A stretch of DNA of 64,000 bases from Osedax fenrisi (taxonomy: Eukaryota > Annelida > Polychaeta > Sabellida > Siboglinidae). The DNA is taken from assembly GCA_964019155.1 (NCBI GenBank), contig OZ025241.1:9051881-9115880 (forward strand), in the 5' to 3' direction. Under the pieces are notes generated by a model. That model saw only the letters and a program-made list of their open reading frames with translations, made no database searches and was not told where the DNA came from. Each line of letters begins with the position of its first letter. Within the stretch, counting starts at the first letter, position 1. This document shows, one piece after another, positions 11,409 to 25,571 of this stretch. The translations under genes and the position numbers were made by a program.

Positions 11409-11553
11409 CCAATCAGACCGTCGTGTCCACTATGTGGTCATTGTGTATACTGAGCGTGCATGCGTGGGATTCATTAATCGTGATATTATGTCATCTCTAT
11501 TAATAGATATTTTAAATACATTCCCAATGTAATATATATACATATACATATGT

Positions 11554-11608
<55 letters not shown>

Positions 11609-13087
11609 CACATGACTTATTATGCCCATCAGTTATGTATTATACATATTAGGTTGGATTTATATTATATAATATATTATATAATTATATATATGGTTGT
11701 ATAATTCCTTTTAAATCACTGAATGCCATTTAGAATTCAATAATTCTATTATTTATTTAATAAATTGTAATAAATCAATAATCAATATTAATTATAAAGT
11801 TATTATTTATTATTAATTATCACTAACACCATATATAACTTACAAGTTTATATCTATATATATAAATATATAAATAAAATATCTATATATATATATATAT
11901 ATTATAAAGGTCAATTATGTTAACTTCTAAATAAATAAACATATCAATTTATATATGTATCAATACATTCTTGTGTAACTATTTGATATTCATGTTTGTA
12001 TAATAATTATAGCTTTCATATATTGTATTATATTGCTGGGTTTCTTAAAGAACAATATAACTTGGTTGGGAATTCCCAACTTGTTATATTTAGAATAATC
12101 AGATAGCTATTAGCTGTTACTTATAAATGACTTGTGAATCATATTATTCATGATTCTATTGTAATGAATACAAACTGCATATTCTAGCATATTTAATAGA
12201 ATATAAAAAGTGTAATATAAATACTTATAATGAAATAAAAAATATTCATATAAGTAGTTTATTGAATGTATTGATCAATTATACCTATTGATTTAATACC
12301 AACATCAAATTGATTATTGTATATAGATTTAATTATAAATAACACAAGCAAAATGAATTCCTTTATCAAGTATTATAATTAATTTATTAATATAATAATC
12401 TAGCTGTTGTGTTGTGAGTCAACTTGAATACTATATATTATATTAATTTATTTGGTTTATTTTAAAGACTGCTAGTGAAATCTGAAGGCTAAAAAAATGT
12501 TATATATTTATATAAAAAAAGAAGTGAAACCTATGATAATAATACACATTAGCTATTTGCAGGAAAGTATTACATTTTCAGAGGTGATATGTTAAGTCTA
12601 TTAAATAAATAATAGTTGTACAAATTACTTTTATACCAAAGGTAGGGGTTAGAAATTTCTCATGCTCTGATATTAGTTGAATGAATTGAGGATATTTATC
12701 CTTACTTATCAGAATATAGGGAAATATTTAGGATGGTTTTATGATATATTATTTGTAAGAGTCTGGTTTTTTTAAGTTATGATTAATTAAAAGTGATTCA
12801 TACTGTATTCTATAATAGATGGACGGCAATCGAATATATTTGTGACGTGGATAAACAGATTGGTAACTGAGTTTATCCGCATTTAGAATACACCGAGATA
12901 TAGGGTTGTTTAGAACCTACTATGTTTACAATTTGCATAAAGGGCGTGACGAGAATATTATGATAGTCTGAGGTATTATTTAGGATGTTGCATACAATTA
13001 GTTTAGCCATCTTAGTTGAATTTAAACTTATAATAAGTTGAAGGTTATGATAATAATAATATTTATTTATTAAAATCTCATATATAT
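11409..13087. other. AT-rich non-coding DNA
   Basis: After the stop at 11408, about 130 bp of mixed sequence (possible 3' UTR), then (TA)n and unique AT-rich DNA. No gene seen. Confidence 0.5.
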
Positions 13088-13340
13088 ATATATTGAATAC
13101 AATACAAATAGCGGATACAAATGGAACCCTAAAGAAGTTATTGACTTGTACATGTTATAAATAACTGTGCCCCGGACAATACAATACAAATAGTAACATT
13201 TTTTTTCTTGTGTTTTGATTTATAGTTTATTAAGTTCTTGATAAGCACAAGAGAAAAATAAGAACTGCCTGGAGTCGAATCCGGGACCTCTGGCTTACTA
13301 GCTTTTGGTTGTGCCACTGAGCCATAGACCCCAGACGATG
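13088..13340 (-). mobile_element. tRNA-derived SINE (family 2), copy
   Basis: Minus-strand head TATGGCTCAGTGGCACAACC with B box CGGATTCGACTCC (13265-13336), body CTTGATAAGCACAAG, tail ATTTGTATCCGCTATTTGTA ending at a (TA)n. An opposed tail copy at 13985-14050 makes the 1 kb between them look like an inverted-repeat element. Confidence 0.6.
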
Positions 13341-14004
13341 AACTTTATGAATGATGATTAAGATGAACGTTTAGAGTTTGAATATATAGTATACTCGGAC
13401 CTGAAAGGTTGGTGTTATATCCATTCTTTTGTATAACTGGGAAGTAAGTTTATTGTTACAGGATAACAACGATTGTAGCAGAGATTTTTGATAAATAATT
13501 AGGAAGCTGGAAAATGACCTCGCTATTCGAGATAGTAAAAGAAATATAATTAGATAATAGCCATCATGAATACCATTCATCATTATGAGATTAGTGTTGG
13601 TGTCCAATCTGAATATTCAGAGAATGATATGTAATGCTGAATTTCAGCGGCATGTGTATGTATGTATATGGAGGAAAAGTAGGGTGAGATATCAAACAAA
13701 GTAAAATATAGATATTAAATAACATGACCCATAATATACTTTTTGGGTATATCCAGTAAACCAAATTTGAAAATTATTTTCAAATTATTTTCGAATATTT
13801 TGTTGACATTATAAATGATAGGGAGAGGAATTTATAACAACCCATTAATGATGATAGAGTATGCATGATTAGATACATAAGATTGCAACCACAGTATACT
13901 GTGCATTATAATTCAGTTTAACAGATTATAATGTTAAAGACGAAATACAAGTATGTTTTTATTAAGTGTATTGACAAATTTGTAGCCGCTATTTGTATTG
14001 TATT

Positions 14005-14041
<37 letters not shown>

Positions 14042-14415
14042 TTTCAATGAATAAATATTATTATTATTATTATTTATATAGTAAGTAAACATTTCATAAC
14101 ACTCAGATCAATGGCAATGTTTCAATGCACGTGTGGTTATCTATTATATATATACTATAGTATACTATAGTATACTATAGTATACTATAGTATACGTCAT
14201 CACGTGGTGTATGTTCCATGTATACCATCAAGTCCTTGATACCATCAGTGCTACCGCGGTGACTTAATCACGTGCTTAGTATAGATGTCACGTGACGTGC
14301 GGTCGTATACGATGCGAAGGTCACCTTGAATACGTATGGCGTACGACGTATATATATATATACACATACATTACCACTATGTAATAGTGACGACGTGTCC
14401 TTGGTAATAGTGACG

Positions 14416-14448
<33 letters not shown>

Positions 14449-14536
14449 CGATGATAACATTACAAATTAGATAGTAACTGTATATTTATCAGTAATTTGT
14501 AATTGTCACTGTATTTGCAAACACGTATGACGTATA

Positions 14537-14936
14537 TTAAGGTACGATATACGTCGTTATACATGTACGTCGTTATACATGTACGTCGTTATACATGTAC
14601 GTCGTTATACATGTACGTCGTTATACATGTACGTCGTTATACATGTACGTCGTTATACATGTACGTCGTTATACATGTACATCGTTATACATGTACGTCG
14701 TTATACATGTACGTCGTTATACATGTACGTCGTTATACATGTACGTCGTTATACATGTACGTCGTTATACATGTACGTCGTGCATGCATGTACGTCGTTA
14801 TACATGTACGTCGTTATACATGTACGTCGTTATACATGTACGTCGTTATACATGTACGTCGTTATACATGTACGTCGTTATACATGTACGTCGTTATACA
14901 TGTACGTCGTGCATGCATGTACGTCGTGCATGCATG
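14537..14936 (+). repeat. 16-bp minisatellite, about 24 copies
   Basis: Unit GTCGTTATACATGTAC, with a 17-bp variant GTCGTGCATGCATGTAC near 14778, 14905 and 14922. Since 16 is not divisible by 3, all three forward frames stay open and repeat the same 16-residue pattern. It contains TACATGTA and TGCATGCA palindromes. Confidence 0.9.
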
Positions 14937-15011
14937 TATTCATGAATAATAATAATAATAATAATAAAAATAATAATAATAATAATAGTAATAATAATAA
15001 TAATAATAATA

Positions 15012-15462
15012 CAGTCAAATCCCTATAATTCGGACTCGCAAGGGACCGGGAAAATTGTCTGACTTGGCGAGATATCCAACTTATCCGAGATTCATAAGAT
15101 CATGCTAATAAGACATGCGACGCGCAGCGTGAGTTAAAGGGTTACCAAAATGTGGAATTATGCAAAAATCAATAACATAAAATATGCTATAGCAATAGAA
15201 TATATTCAATAATATTACTTAATAAATTATAATATACATTATTCAAACTAAACATTTCTGACATTTTATAAAAATTCCTACTTATCCAGTATAAAAATCA
15301 TAAATTTTATATAATATGTGTCCGACTTATAGAAAAGTCCGATTTATCCAATCCAACTTATCCGACTTATCCGATTAATTTAACATGGATCTAGATACAA
15401 ATCCAACCAAACCAACTAAATGTGTCCGACTTATCCGTAGTCCGACTACCTAGAGTTGACTG
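15012..15462. mobile_element. pogo/Tigger-like MITE, copy 2 (inverted relative to copy 1)
   Basis: About 450 bp matching 6832-7287 in reverse, e.g. GACATGCGACGCGCAGCGTGAGTTAAAG against the CTCGCGCTGCGCATCGCATG segment. Ends CAGTCAAATCCCTATAAT and CTAGAGTTGACTG. It is inserted in an AAT-rich microsatellite; the right flank TA has become CA. Confidence 0.7.
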
Positions 15463-15630
15463 CAGTAATAATAATAATAATAATAGTAGTAGTAATAATA
15501 ATAATAAAGATAATTACAAACGTGTGGGTCACGTATACCGAGTGCGATGTGCGATGCGATAGCACTAGCTATATAGTATAGGACACGCGTGTACGTGTGT
15601 GTAATACGCATGTGTGTGCCGCATACCCGC

Positions 15631-15900
15631 GTTATCTCTCGGTTATTCTCGTCCTCTCCCGAGTTCTCTCGGTTATTCTCGTCCTCTCCCGAGTTCTCTC
15701 GGTTATTCTCGTTCTCTCCCGAGTTCTATCGGTTATTCTCGTTCTCTCCCGCGTTCTCTCGGTTATTCTCGTTCTCTCCCGAGTTCTCTCGGTTATTCTC
15801 GTTCTCTCCCGAGTTCTCTCGGTTATTCTCGTTCTCTCCCGAGTTCTCTCGGTTATTCTCGTTCTCTCCCGCGTTATCACAGTTATTATCGTCCTCTCCC
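15631..15900 (+). repeat. 30-bp minisatellite, nine copies
   Basis: Unit CTCTCGGTTATTCTCGTTCT plus CTCCCGAGTT; GGTTATTCTC occurs every 30 bp from 15641 to 15881. Period 30 keeps frames open on both strands (RTRERTRITE on minus), but there is no start context or splice signal. Confidence 0.9.
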
Positions 15901-15904
15901 GCGT

Positions 15905-16786
15905 TCTCGTGATCGATTATATCCGTATACGGACTATAGTTTCAAATTTAGGCATTATAATTGATCATCTACATCTATACATCTACAATTAGATACATAT
16001 ATTGTGATGTAGATGTTGACGGTATACATTCCGTAACAGTATATTGTTATTATAACATGACGAATGAGAACATGTCCTATAGGACACAGTGTCTATATAC
16101 ACATGACTGTGTATATAGGTATACACTGCATCTGCTCAGTACGTGATCGGGTCCTATGTGTGTATGTATCGTAGTGTGCGCTTGTTGTGTGTTGACTCGT
16201 GTTGACCCGTGTGAACACTGCGGGTGTGAGTCCCCCACTGTGGCTCTATCACTGTATCTCTAACACATGGGACCCATCATTAGTATAATTGAATTATAAT
16301 TCTGACTTAACATAGATCAGGTGTACATGTATAGGTAATGTATACATATATATATAGGCCTTTATATATACTATTAAATGTTGGTTATTTTTATTATACT
16401 ATTGTAAATATTGGGTAATGTTTGAATTACGTATATTATAACCAGGGTGATATGATTCATACTTAACACACCGGGGGGTATTATTCGTGTAACGCCAGGG
16501 GGTGCGTGTATGTTTCTAAACACGTATTATTAAATACCAAGCGTATTATTAACATGTATTATATATCTAATTACATAGATCTTCGATCGATAACCTGTCG
16601 ATAAATAGACATCAATTCAATAGAAATCAATAACCACTTCGACGTGGCGACGTAAGAGGTTTACGAATTGTTTAAATGTTTGTGATATATATGTCGTATG
16701 GCATAATAGTAACGTATTATTGTAGATTTATTATTCTCTCTATATATATATATATATATTTAAGTATATATATATATATATTTAAG

Positions 16787-16829
<43 letters not shown>

Positions 16830-16955
16830 CAATGTATATATTTATCGAATTAAATATATGCTATTTAACATATTTATATAATTAAATATGACTTAACATT
16901 CCATATATTTATTAATAATAAATATATATATAAATATAATTATACTTAACATATG

Positions 16956-16987
<32 letters not shown>

Positions 16988-17111
16988 ATAACATAACACA
17001 ATTATTAAACACATATATTTCGTATCTTTATAAATGTAGGTAATCCTACTATTAAATATGAATTATTTAATTTAAGCAAAAATCCTAGTATACTAGGATT
17101 TTTCCCCTATA
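15905..17111. other. Non-coding DNA, partly CpG-containing
   Basis: 15905-16300 and 16440-16690 are of mixed composition (GTGTTGACTCGTGTTGACCC near 16190) without an exon I can support; the rest is AT-rich with (TA)n. Confidence 0.45.
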
Positions 17112-17979
17112 GGGGAAAGTAACCCAATATGGACACTTTAACAATAAATGGTCTTAACAATTATGACTCATTATTTGTATTCAAAAATTACAATATATTA
17201 ATATTATATGATTATAGATATTATTGTGATTTTAAAATCATATTTAATCTTTTAATTCCATAGATAACGTGGGTGTCCGTATTCGGTACCCGTGTTCGAA
17301 TACGGACACCCTGTGTTATAATACGGACACCTTATATACCACTAAATAAACTATATATTATTGATCAATCAGAGAAATTACAATTATATTATTTATATTT
17401 AATTTTATGAATAATAATTTATTTATTTTAATTATTTTTTAATTAATAATACAATATAAGTATCTAAATAATAACATTTTTAGATTTATCTTCATTGGCG
17501 GTATTAATATTAAAACGCACGCGATTTTTATGAAAATCAGAATAGTTCATACGCTCTGCGCTGATTGGTTATTGGATTTCCGTATTAAGACATCTAGAGT
17601 GTCCGTATTAGGAACTTATAATACCTCTAGATATATGCTCATAACTTAATGAATATTTTATAACAAATATATAAATTATATATATAATTTTTAGAATGCT
17701 TTATTTTTTAACAATATAGATGTGTTAGTGTTATATTTTATATCGATACATTTGTATATTCGTGAGTAAGTTTTAAGTTGGAATTTTTTTTCATAAATTT
17801 AAAAACGTAACAAAAAAATCAGTTTATTGAATATATCAGCAATGTTTTAAATATTTAAAAAATAAAAAATACTTTTTTAAACCATTTATATAATTATGAA
17901 TATTTTATTCATTAAACATTTTGTTGTAGGATTTATGGTTTCTGAGATACCGAGAGTGTCCGTATTCGGTTACTGTCGT
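17112..17979. mobile_element. 0.87 kb TIR family, copy with decayed right end
   Basis: Starts GGGGAAAGTAACCCAATATG, central GGTGTCCGTATTCGGTACCC palindrome at about 17269-17311, right end GTGTCCGTATTCGGTTACTG lacking the final CTTTCCCC. It lies next to an inverted CCTAGTATACTAGG / TTTTTCCCC stretch. Confidence 0.7.
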
Positions 17980-19279
17980 TACTACTTCGTTAATATCACT
18001 TATTACACGTATCTATCATATAGGTGTATATATATATATATATATATATACTTGTATATATGATATACATCAAAATGAGGTTATCGGCATTTTAGATGAT
18101 TAATTTCCCTTTTCGGAATACATTAATTAAACATCTCAAGTAAATAAATATTTCATACACATATTTTATATACCCCGAGACTCAAGGTTTAAACAACTAG
18201 TGATGTAAATGATGATCATTTTTGAATAATCGACGTAGTCTCATGCATGATACTGAAATATCATATCCAAAATATTCAATTTAGTCTAGAGACTTATTAG
18301 TCTAATTTTAAAAAGTATAGAAATAGACTCATTTTCAAAAACCACAATACAATCTTATTATAAAAGCATACATGCATGCAATCCCATATCTAGAGGCAGC
18401 AATTCGGTTGAGTAGTAACAGGAAATAATGTACATCTAAACGATAAACAATATATTCAAATAGGTCTAATTTTCACATTTCATCGAATCAGCCTAGGAAC
18501 TAAAAGTATGTTTATATTATATTTTATTATTTTTATCGTGAGAATATTCTGTATATATCATTTGTATTGTCATACTATTAACTACGCACTATTTATTATT
18601 CTTATTATTATTTTTATATATAAGTAACATACTACTTAAAACACATTCGAGAATAGCGCTCGCTATTATATTTGTGTATAATAAATTATCATAATTATTA
18701 AGCCAGTATGTTCATAAAAGATCAAATGTATTTAATAAATGTATGTAATCAAATGTATTTAATAATTGAAAAGCATTCAGATAAAGATTTATATTAAATA
18801 TAATTATACGATGATAAATAAGTTTAAATACACACATTTGTTGATGTAATGCTGTCAATTTATTTTGATTTGTGTAAATAAATTAAAAAATTTGTTACCC
18901 AATTTTAATTGATACAAAATAATGTTTGCTTACCATACAAACACGAGTTTCAAAACAATATAGGTTAATTTACAAAATAAAATATATATATAATTAGTTG
19001 AATATAATATAATAGAATATATCGAGAACTGAATATAGAACATATAGGGTATAAATAATCTAGGGATTGTAAATATAATAGTCACTGATAAGCTTGGGAT
19101 CGGTGGTAAATAGTCTCAGTTCAGCTCAAATATAAGCCTGAGATCGGCATACAAATTACAAGTCTCGGCTCGTATCAAAATATAATTACAAATAAATGCC
19201 GTACAACTATAAACACATACACACACACACATATATATATTGTCATTGGTATTGTTATTTGTAGATATAACGTATACGT

Positions 19280-19317
<38 letters not shown>

Positions 19318-19321
19318 TACG

Positions 19322-19383
<62 letters not shown>

Positions 19384-19550
19384 GTAAGATATATATATAT
19401 ATTAGTAAATATATTTGATATGTTTTAAATCACATAATTAGATTGTATAAAATATATGAAGAAAAAAATGCTAAATTTAATAGTATATTTAAATTAAAAA
19501 CTGCTATTTCCATCTAGATAAGTTTACCCGTACCCTTAAAGTATACGTTA

Positions 19551-19610
<60 letters not shown>

Positions 19611-19660
19611 ACGATGAATATATTAACCCCCATTTTTTATCTCGATATTTAAAACTACAT
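17980..19660. other. AT-rich non-coding DNA
   Basis: No gene. (TA)n at 19272-19382 and 19552-19606; the reading frame at 19240-19428 is translated TA repeat. Confidence 0.5.
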
Positions 19661-19960
19661 GTGTGGCTCAGTTGGTTAGGGCGTCAGCCACACAAGCAGT
19701 AGGACGCGTGTTCAAGCTCCGTCCGAACCAATAACATAGGTATTACAATACTATTTAGAAGTGATTTTATATTATATATAAATAAATGATATGGTCTCGT
19801 TAAAACCAGGATATATTAACACGAGAGCGACTAAAGCAGCGATTCCATCTAGCGATTTTAGTCGAAACAGAACTATGCATACTATTTTGCGGGGGACATT
19901 AGAATTATTTAAATGTTTGTAATTAAAAATGGCATCTAAGTTATTGGATGGGATTAAAGG
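19661..19960 (+). mobile_element. tRNA-derived SINE (family 1), copy
   Basis: Head GTGTGGCTCAGTTGGTTAGG (A box) and GTGTTCAAGCTCC (B box), a decayed body with TCTCGTTAAAACC, and a tail AAGTTATTGGATGGGATTAAAGG. The head cannot fold into a normal acceptor stem with CCA, and the tail recurs in other copies, so this is a SINE and not a tRNA gene. Confidence 0.65.
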
Positions 19961-20146
19961 TATACCTACAGTAGATATATCTACTAGAATAACAATAACA
20001 ATAACAATATATTACCTAGTAGGCAATAACAATATATTACCTATCTCGCCAAATATTTTCCAAGAACCATGTATAAAGAAATGGGACTAAGTTTAAATAA
20101 TAATTCTAAGAATTTACCTTACAATGGACAGGCATTATATATAAAT

Positions 20147-20179
<33 letters not shown>

Positions 20180-20263
20180 TGAATTGATTGAATTTAATTG
20201 AATGTTTATTTATACACAAAAATAACGTTAGACTTTCTATATTGTGTAAAAAGAAAATATAAA

Positions 20264-20360
20264 ATAACAAAATACACAAAAAAATATAAATCAGTTGAAA
20301 ATAATCAAATTAATTATTACGAATTATTAACAATAAATTAAATAAATAACAATACATTAA

Positions 20361-20410
<50 letters not shown>

Positions 20411-20489
20411 ACAAAATACACAACAAAATATAAATCAGTTGAAAATAATCAAATTAATTATTACGAATTATTAACAATAAATTAAATAA

Positions 20490-20520
<31 letters not shown>
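20264..20520 (+). repeat. About 140-bp tandem duplication
   Basis: TAACAAAATACACAACAAAA through ATTAACAATAAATTAAATAA occurs at 20264-20347 and 20406-20490, each followed by a (TA)n run. It abuts the 20536 TIR element. Confidence 0.75.
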
Positions 20521-20528
<8 letters not shown>

Positions 20529-20535
20529 ATATATA

Positions 20536-21753
20536 GGGGAAAATATAACTCTCGGTATCTCAGAAACCATAAATCCTACACAAAAATTGTATGAATGAAA
20601 TATTCATAATTATATAAATAGTCTAAAAAAGTATTTTTTATTTTTTAATTATTCAAAATATTGCTGATATATCCATAAACTAATTTTTTTATTACTTTTT
20701 AAATTTATGAAATAAAAATCAACTTAAAACCTTCTAAATAATATACAAATGTATCGATATAAAATAAAATATAAAACTATAGTTTTATATTTAATATATA
20801 TATATTATTAAAAAATAAATCATTCTAAAATTATATATATAATTTCTATATTTGTTATCAAATATTCATTAAGTTATAAGTATATATCTAGAGATTTTAT
20901 AAGTCTCTAATATGTATACTCTATATATATAGATACTCTATATAGATACTCTATAGATGTATTAATACGAACACTCTATAACTTATCAGCGCGAGCAGCG
21001 TATATATACGCTTTATATATAAACTATTCTGATTTTCATAAAAATTCGCGTGAGTTATAATATTAATACCACAAATAAAGCTAAATCTAAAATGTTATTA
21101 TTTAGATAGGTATTAAATTGTATTACATTGTATTATTAATTAAACAAATAATTAAAAAAAATAAATTAGAATAAATTGTTCATAAAATTAATTATAAATA
21201 ATGTAATTGTAATTTGTCTAATTGATTCATCAATAATATATAGTTTATCTAGTGGTATATATATCACCCTATCATCACTATATATAGTGTGATGATATAA
21301 TCACCCTATAGGGTGTCCGTATTATAACACAGGGTGTCCGACGGACACTGTCTGTATTTGGACATGGGTACCGAATACAGACACCCCCGTTATCTATCGA
21401 ATAAAAATATTTAATATAATTTTAAAATCACAATAATATCTATAATCATATAATATTAATATATTGTAATTTTTGAATAAAAATAATGAGTCATAAAATG
21501 TTAAGACCATTTATTGTTAAAGTGACCATATTACACTGTTACAATTGGAGGTATTCCAGCATGCTCTGTAAAGGGTTTGTTGGATGCTCCTGTTTTAGCA
21601 TATCTACAGATGTATCGCACACATTAGATTTTCAAATACCTTCACATTTCACATTTCACATTTAGTTTCACATTTCAATTTGTCAAATACCTCCAGATTA
21701 AAGGGATATTACAAAAAAAATGTCCGTATTATAACCTATAGGTTACTTTCCCC
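20536..21753. mobile_element. 0.87 kb TIR family, inverted copy enlarged by an insertion
   Basis: Starts GGGGAAAATATAACTCTCGG and ends AGGTTACTTTCCCC. It is longer than the family because about 170 bp (21540-21710) interrupt it. The insert is bounded by GGAGGTATT and AATACCTCC, so it is probably itself a small inverted-repeat element. Local duplications of TAGATACTCTATA occur near 20920-20960. Confidence 0.65.
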
Positions 21754-21759
21754 TATACA

Positions 21760-22541
21760 TATGTAGTACATATTATGTACCCAGTGTGTGACACACTGGG
21801 TACATACTATGTACATACATACACCACACACACTGTGTGTAGGTAGGTATACCGTATTTAACACATGACATAGTCGCGAGAGTTGAAGAACTTCTATTTT
21901 AAAAATGATCGCAATTTATTTAACGCATATTGTTAGAATAAATTAATAGTATATATAATAAATTTGTTCTAATTAACCATTTTATTATAGATATTATAGC
22001 AATTGTTGGTTATAACATTAATATATTTTAGCCGGTGTTAAACTCTAACGAAACGGATTACTATATATATATATATATATTACACATAGAATACCTAAAC
22101 TTATAAGTAGTCCCGATTAAAACATCACGCTATCACATTACACTTAATCACCTAGTACGTGTGTGTATGACCTAAATACACTGTAGGTATACCTATAGAT
22201 GTGCGCATGTGTAGGTTAATGTGTCGATATATTTACGAGTGGGCGACGCCCACTGGGCGTGCCATAACCACTATGGGGCGTGACATAACCACTATAGTGT
22301 TACTATAGAGATGATGTACTGATGGATACATCATCATTACAGAGTAATGTGTAGTAATTATAGCTGCCGGTTGAACTTGTATTTTCATATATACAAAAAT
22401 ATATATATATATTTCTGTAGTAAGTAAGGTCGTAGTGGGTAAGGTCATATACGGTAATATACTATAGTAGGTATACGTGCAATGCACGTCGTACATATCC
22501 ATATATAATATATATTATATACCATTACACACATACATATG

Positions 22542-22586
<45 letters not shown>

Positions 22587-23440
22587 CTATATATATATAT
22601 ATTTATATATTTATATATAAATCTATAGAATGTAAAGATTATTTATTAATTTATATTAATTTATATACAATTTGTAATTTCTAACGATGGTGTACAATCA
22701 TTAGAAATCCTATTTCAACTTCACATATGAAGTTGAAAGTTGAAAAGCATACTTTTCAATATATATTCATTTATTAATAATACGTTATTATAAATCATTC
22801 AAATAAGCAGCTCCAAATTAATGTAAAATAACAAATAATAAAATCACATTCGATATAAAAGCAGCCATATTAATTGAATGCCTTCTGAGGAGTAGCAATA
22901 CGAACAATGAAATGCATAAATAACATTACGAAAGAATAGATTAATTAAAAACTCAATAAATATATTCTATTCTATTCTACATAATATAAAGTGTACAAAC
23001 ATCTTATTCGTGAGCAATGTCACAGAGAATGCTCAACGAATAATAATTAATAACCCACGGAGAATTAATAACTCACGGCTAACTAACCCCGCATATAGGT
23101 GAACAATACACTACAATAGGATCATTATCTGACCACAGGCTGTGTCAGGCCACTCAATAATACTATAGCCTACTTAATACAATAGTATACGACACCGAGG
23201 CTGGAAACAATAGGTTATTATGACACTATAACTAGGCCTACTAACGGTATAACTATGTGAAGTAATCGTATCTCTCTATCGTGACGGACATAGGCTAAAC
23301 AATACCAAGGACAATTTTGCACTCGACAATAACAATGGTAATTATAATTAGCGATAATATTAATGTATACGTATATAAACAGTATAATCTATATAGCATG
23401 AATGCATATATATAGATATATTGTTATTTTTATTTTATTT
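21760..23440. other. Non-coding DNA
   Basis: Palindrome around CCAGTGTGTGACACACTGG (21780-21800) and a 17-bp inverted AACTTCACATATGAAGTT (22717-22734). The frame at 22233-22502 shows no domain. Confidence 0.45.
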
Positions 23441-23655
23441 TGGTGGAGCACTTTCATCCCATCCAGGAACTTAGATGAAGTTTTCACTTATAACCATATA
23501 TGGCTCTGATGTCTCTTCGAAGACGCTCTCATGTTAAGGCATCCATGGTTTTAACGAGAGCCGATCTTTTATTTAATCACAATTATATAAGATCACTTCT
23601 AAATATTATTTAAAGATCTATTGTAATAGTCCGGACGTGACTATAACCCGCGCCC
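23441..23655 (-). mobile_element. tRNA-derived SINE (family 1), head-truncated copy
   Basis: Reverse complement of the 24.3 kb copy: tail TTGGTGGAGCACTTTCATCC, core AGTTTTCACTTATAACCATA, and part of the head at 23630-23655. A (TA)n run follows. Confidence 0.65.
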
Positions 23656-23658
23656 TAT

Positions 23659-23725
<67 letters not shown>

Positions 23726-23948
23726 ACAATATGAATACAAATTGAATACAATACAAATAGCGGATACAACTGAACCCTCAAGAAGTCACATACTTATACA
23801 TGTTATAAATAACTACGAGGGGTCCATATATACATACGTATACATTACATATCCGAATACCATTGCAATGGCATACGTATTATCTTATAAGATCCTATAG
23901 GAGTACGTGTCTGACACACATACTATAATTAGCGTGTGAATGCGCGCC

Positions 23949-23985
<37 letters not shown>

Positions 23986-24270
23986 GCACACACACTAGGA
24001 ATGTGATGCGTCGGTCTTTGATGTGTTCATTGTGCGTTGTTCTTAAAATAAACGCGGAGTCAGAAGTTTATCCAACCCGGTAATTATAACTCGATTGTAT
24101 CAATGAAAACTGATAATATCTTACCTCGATATATATATATAGGTGTGCGTATTTATATATATACATATCCTATGAAATGTAATACATATTTAAAATAACT
24201 AAATATTGGTATACCTATATAAGATATGTATAATTATAAATTTTATAATTATACATATATATATATATAA

Positions 24271-24577
24271 CTGCCTGTGTGGCTAGTTGGCCAAGGCGTC
24301 AGACACGCAAGCAGTATAGCGCGGGTTCAAGCCCCTCCGGACCATTAACATAGATTTTAGAATTTATATTATTAAATTGTGTAAACATAAATGATCATTA
24401 ATAATAAACATATTAATAAACAGATAAATAAATGATCAATCGGCTCTCGTTAACACCTTGTCTGCCTTAATATGAGATCGGCTTCGAAGGGAAATTTTAG
24501 CCATATGGTTATAAGTGAAAACTGCATATAATTAGATTAACTTAAGTTCCTGGATGGGATGAAAGGACTCCACCAAT
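24271..24577 (+). mobile_element. tRNA-derived SINE (family 1), most complete copy
   Basis: Head TGTGTGGCTAGTTGGCCAAG with B box GGGTTCAAGCCCC, core CATATGGTTATAAGTGAAAACT, tail TTCCTGGATGGGATGAAAGG ACTCCACCAA. About 300 bp. Confidence 0.7.
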
Positions 24578-25530
24578 ATATTAATAATAATCTATATATA
24601 TATATACAAAATGAGACATATAAAATTATCTTAAGGGCCGGGGTAACCTTGCCGAGTTTACATGTAAAATATAGGGAAAACGAGGGTCACTAAACATACT
24701 ACTAATTTTACACAAATGCATATAATCACCTACTTTTTGTACATATAGTTATCTAAATATCATATATATGAAACCTATCCTATATCTAAACATATAAACA
24801 TCTACAAGTTATCGGTATTGTATTTTTGTTTGTTTTTTTCATAATATTTTTTTATAATATTTATAATTAGTATATTTAAAAATAAAATTATGACATTCTA
24901 ATAGGATAGCTTATTATCAATAATATAATATATATACTCAGAATTGTGTATAATGATTGAAGCAATTGGCAAAAGTAGTAGTAGTTAGAAAATCAACAAA
25001 ATTAAAAAAAAAAGTTCTGAGATAGCCTATTACCTTCTAAAGTTTTTATCAATATTATATTGAAAAAATAACAAAACATTTATGATATTTATATATTTTA
25101 TTATGACATATAATTGTATTGTAATTCGCCACTCCCTGCTTGATAACTGGATGTAGATCTATAGATAAATATTAATATTATAATTAATGAAAATAAAACG
25201 TATCATAAGTTATGATTCATAACTGAATATTTGAACACAAATATTACTCAAATTTTATCTAATATATTTTACAGGACTATGTTTTAAAACTCGATTTGAA
25301 ATACTGTGAATTACTATTATTTTAAACTTTACATACCATATTAAAGATACATTTTTATATTTTAAAATATTAATATAACATTTTTAACAACAACAAAATG
25401 CGAAGGTTTTCCCGGCCCTTAATAATATAGTTAAATGTATTCTATATTCTGGATTCTGACGACATTTTATTCATATTCATAATGCATATATTTACAGATA
25501 TATAATTAAGTTAGATGTATAATACATGAA

Positions 25531-25566
<36 letters not shown>

Positions 25567-25571
<5 letters not shown>

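Noticed and set aside
14503..15028. Three overlapping plus-strand open frames of 116-149 codons
   Set aside because: They are the 16-bp minisatellite read in three frames; each gives the same 16-residue cycle.
15589..15992. Open frames with 10-residue repeats on both strands
   Set aside because: Nine-copy 30-bp minisatellite; open on several frames at once, no splice or start context.
19655..19740. Possible tRNA gene
   Set aside because: A and B boxes are present, but no good cloverleaf, and the downstream body and tail match other SINE copies.
22233..22502. 89-codon minus-strand frame
   Set aside because: No homology or domain seen, includes simple TA sequence, no codon bias like the real exons.
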